Positions 13,265 to 22,154 of a DNA stretch of 64,000 nucleotides are shown one piece after another. The position numbers were made by a program, and so were the translations under genes. Position 1 is the stretch's first letter. Every line of letters begins with the position of its first letter. The notes below the pieces were generated by a model. That model did no database searches. It saw nothing but the letters and a program-made list of their open reading frames with translations, and was not told the DNA's origin. Source of the DNA: Piezodorus guildinii (taxonomy: Eukaryota; Arthropoda; Insecta; Hemiptera; Pentatomidae); contig CM041292.1 of the NCBI GenBank assembly GCA_023052935.1, positions 100,582,587 through 100,646,586 on the forward strand, in the 5' to 3' direction.

Positions 13265-13480
13265 GTTTAGACCTTATTCCATCAAAATTCTCCAAATTCC
13301 ATCAGAACCTCATCCAACCTCTAGCTCAATCCCTATCCAGCTCCACACACCCTTACCACCCCCCTGGAAGGTTGAAACGGCAGTGGCCTCGGGACTTGTA
13401 AACGATTGGAGTTCTAGAATTTGTGCTAGATTCTTCACTCACGTGCTGTATGCTTGAGGATACAAGTATGAGTGACTGTT
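13265..13480 (+). pseudogene. Jockey-like LINE, extreme 3' fragment
   Basis: Broken translation gives a proline- and serine-rich stretch, then PLEG-LKRQWPRDL-stop, matching the end of the minus-strand Jockey copy at 55262-56500 (PPRRLKRRWPRDLL). The following sequence (ctggagttctagaatttgtgctagattct...cacgtgctg) is the reverse complement of the start of the fragment at 61490-61870, so both belong to one family. Only the last 200 or so bp are kept. Confidence 0.55.
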
Positions 13481-13679
13481 GTACATATTGCTATTGATTC
13501 TTTATTGTATGTATGTATATTGTATTATTATTTTATGAATTTATTGTTTTGTATATATTGTCTGAATGTAGGGTGAATTAAAAATGTCCTGATTAGGACA
13601 GATTATAATATTACTCAATAAAAAATCGTTTTTGGAAAATTTTTAGCATAATTCTGCATAGCAATCTTTAATATAAATT

Positions 13680-14215
13680 GCTACTAGCTGCCATCAACAG
13701 CCAAACATCCAATCAACCCCATAATCCGACAAATAATAAACGAGAGGTGGAAAATAAAAGTCAGAGATATAAATGTTCTTTTGCTATGGGTACCAGCACA
13801 TCGAAGAGTCCAGGAAAATGAAAAAGCTGCCAACAAGAATGGGAGAAAAGAGACGTGTTGTTCAAATTCAGGAGATCATAGAAGATTAGACGCTTCAATA
13901 CATAAAATAAAAGGATTGCCATGAGTTTGCGCGGAAAAGTGGAAAAGAAGACAAACGAAATTGGGAGCAGTTAAACCTAATTGTGAAAAGTGGAAAACTA
14001 GATCCAAAAGAAGTCATACTATGTAGACTCAGAATAGATCCTTGAGAATTTAAAAATGAATGGATACCTTCCTAAAACGGCTGTAAGCACCTTCTTACGT
14101 AAAATTTGACAACGTCCTTCGAACGATCGAACACTTACTTATAGAGTGTAACCAATATAAGCATTTAAGACATTTTTTTCAGGAAGGAAAGTGAGGGATT
14201 TCACTCAAGTCAAAC
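13680..14215 (+). pseudogene. Non-LTR retrotransposon RNase H domain fragment (I-like group)
   Basis: Conceptual translation gives LLWVPAHRRVQENEKAANK, the usual 'WVP.H.G..GNE.AD..A' end of the RNase H domain in I-clade type elements. A W....W....LG..KP...W line and a C-terminal TIEHLLIECNQYKHLR block (normally C..C....T.EHLL..C..Y...R) follow. Several stops and frameshifts are present. It differs from the Jockey fragments in this window, which lack RNase H, so it is a separate family. Confidence 0.65.
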
Positions 14216-14789
14216 TAAACATATGATAACATATACATCCTAGTTGAATAATTACAGCAAATCACCAGTTTCATTAGTGATAGTTATTTACAATATACAG
14301 GCGTATTTTTGACATTATTTTTTCTGGATCATAAATTTTGTAGGTATCATTTTCCGGATTGTGTAGATCCCCTACTGCCACTAAACCTCAATTATTCAAC
14401 TACAACTACTTATAAGATGAAGAAATTGTTAATACATTGAAATTTCCAATAAAACACTAGAGCTATATACAGTATTTTTCTGTCTTGACTATTAGGTATT
14501 TGTTTCCTTATTTTAAATAAATTGACATTTCAATTAATAGTGTTAAGCAAATCACGGTGACAAAAGAGACCAAAAATATGTCATTCATATGTCCAGAACT
14601 TTTTCATGGATAAACAAGGACCTGCAGTAAACACCAGTAAAACAGGATCGGAACACTCATCTTCAATTTTCGAAAAGTTACAATATCGCTTTCAAGAGTC
14701 ATCTTTAGCGAGTCTCATAAATTTATGCCTTTTTGTCTCTTTATGAAAATGTATAAGCTTTGACAGTTGTCTCGGTGTGAAAAATGAAT

Positions 14790-14790
<1 letters not shown>

Positions 14791-14848
<58 letters not shown>
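14791..14848. repeat. Poly-A followed by (TA)n
   Basis: About 27 A pass directly into about 30 bp of alternating TA. The flanking sequence shows no retroelement body that I recognise. Confidence 0.9.
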
Positions 14849-14852
<4 letters not shown>

Positions 14853-15435
14853 ATACGAATATTTTACTGTATATTTAGAGTTAAATTGAAATATATAAAT
14901 TAAATTTTGAGGTGTGAAAAGTATTTGGAAATTTTAATATTAACTGCTATAATTAGTTTGTTAATAATTCAATAAGACTTAGTATTTTATTTTAGGTATT
15001 AATGATCATCACTATATTATATATTTACTTCGAAAAAATTATAATTCTTTTTCCGCTTGGATGACCAAGCTAGTAAAAAGAAGAGTAGTAAGTAAAAAAT
15101 GAAAAAAACAGTCAACAACTTCACAGTAAATTTAATAACGTAAATGTAATTCCTGGTAATATGAACACGAGGGTTAACGAACCGTGTTATAAAACAATGT
15201 TGCTAAAGAACCTCCCCTAATGGAATAAATTAGCTTAGAAAGACAGCGGCTATTTCGGATCAACCAAAGAAGAAAAGGAAAATACGAAAAGTTCAACGAA
15301 GCGGATTAAATGGAAAATTTATCAAAGCAATACTTTATCTACCGCCTATTGTACTACCTTCCGACACTCAGATTGTCACCAAGCCAAGAAATAAATTCAT
15401 TATGAAAAAAAAATTTCATAATTTTTTTTTTTGTT
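14849..15435. other. No gene recognised
   Basis: AT-rich sequence without supported coding, RNA or repeat features. Confidence 0.4.
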
Positions 15436-15525
15436 TCAAAACATACCTGTGTACATTCACTATTCACCAAATAGTAGACCTATTAATGAACAAGGAGATG
15501 ATCGACATCATAGCTCTAAAAAAAA
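15436..15525 (+). repeat. Left copy of a diverged direct repeat flanking the SINE
   Basis: This 85-90 bp block (acattcactattcacc, then aaatagtagacctatta, then aaggagatgatcgacatc) recurs at about 15870-15962 with roughly one difference in five to ten positions. The two copies bracket the SINE at 15553-15868. Confidence 0.65.
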
Positions 15526-15552
15526 ATAAAATAAAAGAGGCGGGGAACATAT

Positions 15553-15868
15553 GGAGCGGCGTTGTCGAGTGAATAGAGCGCTATTCTACTGTTCTCCGGG
15601 TCCTGGGTTCGAATCCCGGCTATAACAGAATATTATTTTTTCTGTTAATTCAACCAGGGAGCGACCCTGGGATATGGAGAACCCTCTTGTGGCAGACCCA
15701 GTCTCTTTAAAATGGGTACCCAAATCAGGGAAAAAACCTGGCGGCTGAGCGTGATCAAGGCCTTATTACCTCATTTACTGTTGGCCAAGAATCAGTACGA
15801 ATCTCTATTTGTACTGAGCCCAAGACCCTTCATGGGATGAAGAGGTACAGATTTTTGATTTTTTTTAA
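15553..15868 (+). repeat. tRNA-derived SINE, copy 2 (most complete)
   Basis: The head reads atggagcggcgttgtcgagtg (A-box-like gtcgagtgaa), then agcgctattctactgttctc, then ggttcgaatcccggct, a strong RNA polymerase III B box. The head is about 75 nt, the size of a tRNA. The body of about 240 bp (cagggagcgaccctggg, gcagacccagtctc, ggcggctgagcgtgatcaag, gagcccaagacccttcatggg) ends in gaggtacagattttt. The copies at 7290 and 54951 share the whole body. The parent tRNA cannot be named with confidence. Confidence 0.8.
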
Positions 15869-15869
15869 A

Positions 15870-15962
15870 CATATCTGAGAATATTCCTCTGTACATTTAC
15901 TATTTAGTAAATAGTAGACCTTATTAATAAACAAGGAGGATATTGACAACATAGTGCTAAAA
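15870..15962 (+). repeat. Right copy of the direct repeat flanking the SINE
   Basis: Aligns with 15436-15525 (catttactatttagtaaa, tagtagaccttattaa, aaggaggatattgacaac). It is too long and too diverged to be a normal SINE target-site duplication. Confidence 0.65.
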
Positions 15963-16356
15963 CAAGCTCTATTTCGAATGCATTTTATTTAGGATGAAAA
16001 GGTTGTATTAATTACTTGTTTTTGACTAATTATAATTCAAATAATATGAAGTGATTATTGTTAATAAACAAAAACGCTAAAAGTTACTACACAAAGGTTT
16101 ATTATTTAAGAATAATCATCATAATGTGATACTAAAATGTAGCTATATACCTATATAAAGTGTAGGCAATTATATATTAAGAAAGAAAAACTTTTTTTTT
16201 TTTTTTTGTCTTATCCCGGTGTCATGATCCTAAAACTTATATACTTTAAAAAAAAAAAAAATAAATAATAAAAAAAAAACCCTGAGTTATTAAAAAGTTG
16301 TTAAAAAAACTGAGTTATAAAATTTCGTTGGATGCCGCCTTATTTTTGTTGTTTTA
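15963..16356. other. No gene recognised; poly-T and poly-A tracts at about 16190-16275
   Basis: AT-rich filler between the SINE region and a repeat copy. Only homopolymer tracts stand out. Confidence 0.4.
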
Positions 16357-16910
16357 CTTTCACTTAACTATATATGAAATATATTGCAAGGAGAAGTATT
16401 GCGATCGTGAAAATTTTTGAATTCCAGTTTTCCACGGAAATACACGTTTTAGGGTCCCCTGAATCCAAATGACTAAGTCCCGCAAATAGGTCTGTGTGTA
16501 CGTGGTAAGACTAATGCAAAAACGATAATTTGTATAAAACTGAAAGTCTATATTTAAAGAGCTTCTAAGCCTGAGATGTTACAGCAACTTTTTCATCAAA
16601 ATCTCTTAACCAGAAGAGCCACTTTATACATTTGGCACGTTTGCATTTTGATTAAACTCGCTATATCTATGTAAAATTTAATAGGATTTATTATAATGTA
16701 GGTTTCATTCTGATTGAAATAGTCTGACAGGGCTTAAGTGAAGATAGTTTAAATTTTCTTCCTCTAAAATATCTTCTATTTTGTAGATGAGAAAAAATTA
16801 ACTTTGATAAAACATTATCAAACAACAAACAAAAATAAAACGCTATATATACAAGTTGAACGAATTCGATAATCAACTAAAAGAAAAAAGTGTACAACCA
16901 TTTTTTTATG
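16357..16910 (-). repeat. TIR-type repeat family, copy B (truncated)
   Basis: The copy starts with actttcacttaactatata and continues with family landmarks in reverse orientation: tattgcgatcgtgaaaattt, cacgttttagggtcccctga, aagtcccgcaaataggtctgtg, gatgttacagcaactttttc and gattaaactcgctatatct. It fades out around 16910 before the other terminus, so about half the element is missing. Confidence 0.7.
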
Positions 16911-17449
16911 TAAATATCTTAATAATTATTTATTTTTACAATACTATAAGTATAAATAAATTTTTAGTCATACAAAAAAATAAAATAAAAATCTCCCAGG
17001 AATAAACATAACACATAAACATCAAGTTTATAGTAATAATTTATTGTGAGGAATCTTATATTCACTATATTCTTTTTTTATGAATTATTTTTATTATTTT
17101 ATGCATTATTTTTATGATGTAATTGTAGGTAGAGGATATTATAATCGTTATTTCCTTTTTTTTATAAATGAAATATTCATTTTATTATCATGTGACTATT
17201 GTAAATTATTTCTAGAAAGTTTCTAAGTAAACAACATAAATCATCAAATCACTTTATTTCGGTTGGAATTAGTAATGGATTCGTTAACAATAATTCTCTA
17301 TCTTACAACGTAGGCCGGAAAATAAATTTCTTTTTCAATCATACTAAAGCAGCTTAAACCTCTACCATAAGCTACGGATTAACAAATTTCTTTTATAATT
17401 CTTTTGAGATCGATATTAATATGGAAATGACTAAATACAACCATCCTGC
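16911..17449. other. No gene recognised
   Basis: Very AT-rich sequence; no coding, RNA or repeat family supported. Confidence 0.4.
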
Positions 17450-17730
17450 TAATCCGGCGCTAAGCGGACCAGAATTTTCATAAGAGGATTCGATATTGTG
17501 GAAGCGGACAGATTAGTCGATGATATGCCACATAAGAATGGGGATCGATGTGTTGGTGGTGCCTGGAGAACACATAATCCACGCAATAAAGCCAGTGTGA
17601 GATCTGGAGTATCCAATTTGGTGGGCTTCTCTGCACATGAATCGAAGAGAAAAGTCGCATTGAGACACCTAACGTACGGAGTTTACGATCAGCTTAATAC
17701 AAATCCAATAAGCACGCAAACATAAACCGA
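17450..17730. other. GC-richer block with ORFs on both strands, unrecognised
   Basis: The stretch is clearly less AT-rich than both sides, and both strands are open for about 60-75 codons (17498-17725 plus, 17478-17660 minus). Neither product resembles a family I know. The plus product is rich in charged and small residues and could be a fragment of a mobile-element ORF, since a Jockey piece follows at 17870. Confidence 0.3.
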
Positions 17731-17869
17731 AAAAATAAATCCATGGTAAAAAAATTCCTTTCCTTTATTAAGAATTTTTTTTTTTCTAAGCCCCATGGCA
17801 TTTAGGGTTGGAAATCAAGAATAGAGGAAGGAATCTGGGATCTCTTCTTCTGCATTACATGCATTCTAA

Positions 17870-18490
17870 GAGGGGATAGAGGATACGAAGATTTTCAGTA
17901 TAAGTTAGCGAATGGGAGTCACGTCTTGTAATGGGGCTCACTAGTCTTCTGAGTCAGTTAGTCAAGTTATGGTTTCTCAGTCTAGTCTGAGGGTTTGTAC
18001 ATAGTCTTGCCAGTAATGTGGCCGTCCTGTCGGAGTCAGTTTGTTAAACAATGGGTTCGTGCAGTACCGAAGACTATCAAAGAATTTGATATGTCTCCGG
18101 GAGATGAACTCTGTCACGGTCGGAAGTTCGAAGGTGTCGTGTGTTTGGTCTGTCTTCGTTCTTTGTAGAGTTTCTCACTATTCGTCTCATTACACCATTT
18201 TGAAACTGGCTTTTTTGCTATGGTTGGTGATATATTAGTTAACATCGGTGCTCCGTAAAGGAGGATGAATTAATGATTAATAGATTAATATTTTCAGGCG
18301 GAGGGATAGATTTGGCAACGTTAGTATATGATTTAGTCGATAGGACTAGGTCCTTGCCGAGCTAATCTTTTTGAGGCAGTGATTATACAGTGTGAGGTGC
18401 CTGTCTAGCGTGATGCCCAGTTATACTATCCTATTAGCCGGCTTGTTTTTTATTATCGCTACCTCGTAGGTCTTCGGTAGACGGCGCTTA
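17870..18490 (-). pseudogene. Jockey-like LINE ORF2 C-terminal fragment
   Basis: The block catcaaagaatttgatatg, then gagatgaactctgtcacg, aligns with catcaaagaacttgacgtg and gatgaactctggcacc-like text in the better copy at 50302-50940, in the same (minus) orientation. Reading the minus strand gives the C-terminal end after the RT domain, including a VPE-ISRRHIKFFD-like line and, further upstream, an LGITLDRHL-like line near 18400. Stops and indels are frequent, so it is dead. Confidence 0.55.
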
Positions 18491-18859
18491 TTCTTCTGAA
18501 AAGAAAAAATAATACAGTATTATTATTGTATTATTAAGAAAAACAGTAGGCCACACAATTAATACAACTTTTCTATTACAGTTAGATCATTTAGTGTCGG
18601 AAACATAAGATCTATTACCCCCCTTATGCATCATTAAATTTATTTTTTTACGTTTTTCTAGCAGATAAAAGTGATTTTAATTAATGTTATGTTTAAAACT
18701 CTGCGAAATCTTTAATTTGAAGAACTTCCGATTCCAAATTCTGATAAAACGTTATTGTAACTTTTTCTCAGGCTTTTCACTTTCTTTAACTCAGATTTCC
18801 ACTTGTTATATCCAATTTAATAGCATTGAGAATTGTTTATGCGGACTAAGGGGGTATAA
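18491..18859. other. Left flank of the palindromic element
   Basis: AT-rich host-type sequence. A 60-codon ORF crosses the junction but has no recognisable features. Confidence 0.4.
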
Positions 18860-18865
18860 AACGTG
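18860..18865 (+). repeat. 6-bp target-site duplication, left copy (AACGTG)
   Basis: AACGTG immediately precedes the first base of the palindrome (AGTAGATG...). The same hexamer follows its last base at 33661-33666. A 6-bp duplication is the size described for Polinton/Maverick integrase insertions. Confidence 0.8.
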
Positions 18866-19000
18866 AGTAGATGTAAAATGCCGGTTCTGGCGCAGGGCTC
18901 CGGAGCAAGATGGCGGCGCCCATGGTTTCCCGCCAAAACTGGCCTTTAGTGAACGATCGTTCGCGATCTACCTGTCGTTCGCGATCTAACCAATCCAATC
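18866..19000 (+). promoter_or_regulatory. Left terminus with YY1-like and E2F-like sites
   Basis: After the terminal AGTAGATGTAAAATG comes a GC-rich patch. AAGATGGCGGC at 18907-18917 matches the vertebrate-defined YY1/Pho core. TTTCCCGCCAAAA at 18926-18938 is an E2F/DP consensus on the minus strand. Two copies of ttcgcgatctaac-like text follow (about 18958-18990), overlapping the small palindrome gaacgatcgttcg. The same set lies in mirror image at 33526-33660. Binding is inference from motif match only. Confidence 0.45.
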
Positions 19001-19149
19001 TAACCTTATATTATTGGTTTTATTTATCGATTTAATATTCGATTTCTTTTAAAATATAAACAAAGGAACCTTGTCATCACTATACAATACCAAAAAAATT
19101 ATACATATAAAAGTTTATTAGTAGATAAGAATTGGGCGAGCTGGCACAC

Positions 19150-19215
19150 TTTTTTGCGCAGCCAATCAGAGGCCAGCATTTGGTCACGTGACCTATGGCG
19201 GGAGATTTGAATTTG
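19150..19215 (+). promoter_or_regulatory. CCAAT box plus CDE/CHR-like element
   Basis: CCAAT at 19162-19166 is followed by the palindrome GGTCACGTGACC (19182-19193), then GGCGG (19197-19201), a 4-nt gap and TTTGAA (19206-19211). GGCGG-N4-TTTGAA is the arrangement of the cell-cycle CDE/CHR element known from vertebrate promoters, and CCAAT about 31 bp upstream is also the usual spacing there. The mirror copy is at about 33311-33376. Whether insect cells use it this way is unknown. Confidence 0.35.
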
Positions 19216-19234
19216 AATTTCGACTACGACCTAA

Positions 19235-19365
19235 CCTTAACCACGCTGGTTCGCGCCATCGACCTAACCTAAACCACCGGGCCACGCCCCTTTTTAGTCA
19301 CGTGACCCTATATCAACCTAACCTAAACCAGTAGGCCACGCCCCTTTTTGGTCACGTGACCCCTG
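19235..19365 (+). repeat. Repeats carrying GTCACGTGAC and CCACGCCC boxes
   Basis: Two and a half related units read cctaacctaaacca, then ggccacgccccttttt, then (g/a)gtcacgtgaccc, with E-box palindromes at 19297-19306 and 19350-19361 in addition to the one at 19182. CCTAACCTAA equals two units of the insect telomeric repeat on the complementary strand, though it is too short to be a telomere. Mirrored at about 33161-33291. Confidence 0.6.
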
Positions 19366-19372
19366 TTTGAGG

Positions 19373-19590
19373 TTATAAAGCTTGAGTCTACCCGGCGTCC
19401 ATTTTCTTTTCCCTACGTTTTGAGCGTATTAAGTCTTTACAAAGCATGAGTCTACCCGACGTCCATTTCCTTTTCCCTACGTTTTGGGCTAATTTAGTAT
19501 TTATAAAGCATGAGTCTACCCGGACGCCATATTGGTATTATGACGTAACAGTGTAAACAGCATGAGTCTACTCGGCCGCCATTTTGCTCC
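19373..19590 (+). repeat. 64-bp tandem repeat with TATAAAG, four units
   Basis: The word gagtctac(c/t)cgg occurs at 19384, 19448, 19512 and 19564, giving spacings of 64, 64 and 52. Units hold ttataaagc, gagtctacccgg, (g/a)cgtccattttc and ccctacgttttg. TTATAAAG at 19373-19380 lies about 12 bp after a GTCACGTGACC box, so the array could include TATA-type start sites pointing inward. The last unit ends in gccgccattttgc. Mirrored at about 32936-33153. Confidence 0.65.
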
Positions 19591-19679
19591 CCCCCCACTC
19601 CTTCATTAGTTAACCAATCAGAGTGCCTAACTTGAGAGTTCCTCCCGGCTAGGTCCGATGGTCGAATTGTAATGTGTGC

Positions 19680-19990
19680 TTTTACGGAACCTCCCTTGCT
19701 GTTACATAACCTTACTATTGTTTACATTTTTTTAAACCTCCCTTACTGTTACATAACCTTCCCGTTGTTTACATTATCTGAAGCATCCCTTGCTGTTACA
19801 TAACCTTCCCGTTGTTTACAATATCTGAAACCTCCCTTGCTGTTACATAACCTTCCCAATGTTTACATTTTCCGCAACCTTCTCAATGCTTACATTTATG
19901 AAACCTTCCAAACTGTTACATAACCTCCCCATTGTTTACATTTTCGGAAACCTCCCTTGCTGTTACAAAACCTTTCCAATGTTTACATTT
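19680..19990 (+). repeat. About 40-bp tandem repeat, roughly eight units
   Basis: Units read aacctcccttgctgttacat, then aaccttcccgttgtttacat, then ttctg, with drift between copies. A 71-codon ORF begins inside the last unit (19957-20172), but its product is not recognised and is probably fortuitous. Mirrored at about 32536-32846. Confidence 0.8.
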
Positions 19991-20356
19991 TAGCTTCGTA
20001 TGTGCTTACTTTATGTTCTGAAACTTCCTCTTTGTTTACAAATTCAGAAGCATGTTCAATAGGTATTAACATTTCCACTGTTTGTTTACTTTTATTTTCT
20101 CTTCACATAGTCGCAGAACATACCCCATTTCTAAAGAATCCGCAAGAGCGCAGCACCAGCTCTACTTTTTAATGTGCCCACCAGAGTCCATCTCTCCGGA
20201 ATATTTTATGTTATCTTTCCAATAATATTTTATACTTTTTCAAGTAAGTTTTTTCAGCCGCCATTTTGTTTTATCACGCCACCGTTGCAATAATTTAAAA
20301 GGGTATGAACATGTACAAACAGGTTTGGATCATGTTTAAGCATGTTGATAATTGAA

Positions 20357-20765
20357 ACGTAAACATGGACTTTGAACCCTCTTAACGGCTTCAATATAAA
20401 CATCGTTATAGACCTTCTTAATACTATACAGCTTTGAACTTTGGTCCTTAACCCTACTATTTAAATAGCGATAAAAGGTTCCTTAAGCTCTTGGACCATG
20501 GACTTTGAACCTTCTTAGTGGCTTTAATATAAACATCGTTATAGGGCTTCTTAATCCTATACAGCTTTGAACTTTGATCCTTAATCCTACTATTTAAATA
20601 ACGATAAAAGGTTACTTAAGCTTAAACGTAAACATGGACTTTGAACCTTCCTGATGGCTTTAATATAAACATCGTTATAGACCTTCTTAATCCTATACAG
20701 CTTTGAACTTTGATCCTTAATCCTACAATTTAAGTAGCGATACTGGGTTCCTTAAGCTCTAAGAC
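20357..20765 (+). repeat. About 135-bp tandem repeat, three units
   Basis: Units start at catggactttgaacc (20365, 20498, 20634; periods 133 and 136) and run through taatataaacatcgttatag, tcctatacagctttgaactt and cgataaaaggttccttaagc. Divergence between units is about a tenth by eye. Mirrored at about 31760-32169. It has no coding frame. Confidence 0.8.
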
Positions 20766-22154
20766 TTTTTCTCCTCTTAAGTATATTATAAATATAATGC
20801 AGACCTTGTACGTTTTATCTCTTAGTATAGTAAATCCCTAATGATTTAATCGTAACATCAATTTAAGACGTAAATATTAACTTTGTACAGATAATTTCTT
20901 AATATATAAATAAGCAATAATATAAAACTTTTACCTACTTCGGACGGAAATTTATTTGGTTTAAACATAATACTTTTAATTGTTTTATCATATACTTAGA
21001 CCATTTTGTACTATTTTTAAGCAATATTTACTTATGATTAACTATTTTGCTCTGCAATTACACTCACAACTGCCTTTACGATGTATTCGGGGCTGTTCGG
21101 CTACTCCCGGCCACCTTCGGTCTTCTACCTAACTTCGCTATAATCCGGAGTTCTATCTAAAGAAATAAACAATGATAACGTTAATTCCATCGAAACAACT
21201 TCCTTATCTTCTCTGCATCTCTTGCTAAAGTATAAACAGTGTTATATTCTAGTAAAATAATATAGTACATCGTAAACATTTTATTCATTTTAGTTAACAG
21301 CATTATTAGTAGACAAAGTTTTGTACCTTTTTTAGTTCGGCATTAAGCCTTAAGCCTCTTCACCCCGTCAAGGTAAAGGTACATCGAAGAGGTTTTTATT
21401 TTATTTTACAACGTGATTTTTACAATAAAGATGTGTACAAATTAAACGAAAAAATAAAGTTTATTGAAAATCAGAATTCATAAAATATAATTTCTAACAC
21501 AAACAAGAATTAAACTAAATTTATGCTTATAAAAAAATAAAATCATCTCTTTTTTTTGGTAATGTATAATCACATTGAAATTTAATTTTTCACCTGATGG
21601 CATAAACGAAATATTTGCTGTTGAGGTGGTCGGCAAGGTGCGGCAATGACTATTTAATCTTCAATAAATTAACAACACCATATACTTTATAATTTTTTTT
21701 TTCTTTATGTATTTGAAAGAGAAATATGAGCATCGAAATTATTCTGCAGGTTTATTCTATTCACCTCACATTCACTCACACATTCTAGTTTACAGGTGTT
21801 CAAACCATGCCATTGACCTTCATTCAGGGTTTATAGGTGTTCAAACCGTGACAGTGACCCCTTTCATTCATGGTGAATAGATTTAAACAATTTTTTATTT
21901 ACCCATACAGATAAAACCTTTGTTTGATACTCTGTACATTTCTCTTTCGAGACATTATGCGATGGCTGCCTTGCTGAGATGGCTTTATTAATTTAAAGAC
22001 CGCCAAAATATTCCAAATTCATTAGTGAACAAACATATTGCCACACCATGAACCATCATTTTTATTATTTGTTAGCTTAGTTTTTTTTTCAGGCCAAAGA
22101 CAAAAATGGTAAATTCGCGTTTTGTTTCTTATTATTACCAAAATAATCTTTATA
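20766..22154. other. Left arm, non-coding stretch downstream of the polymerase
   Basis: AT-rich, with a small GC-rich island near 21075-21160 (tcggggctgttcggctac) and two imperfect 47-bp direct repeats at about 21790-21880 (ggtgttcaaacc(a/g)tg(c/a)ca). AATAAA-like words on the minus strand suit a polyadenylation region for the polymerase. The same sequence lies mirrored at about 30368-31759. Confidence 0.5.

Noticed and set aside
19235..19330. Internal telomere repeat (CCTAA)n
   Set aside because: At most two consecutive units per site; too short to call telomeric.
19957..20172. 71-codon ORF in each arm end of the palindrome
   Set aside because: It starts inside a 40-bp tandem repeat, has no recognisable features, and its conservation is explained by the identity of the arms.
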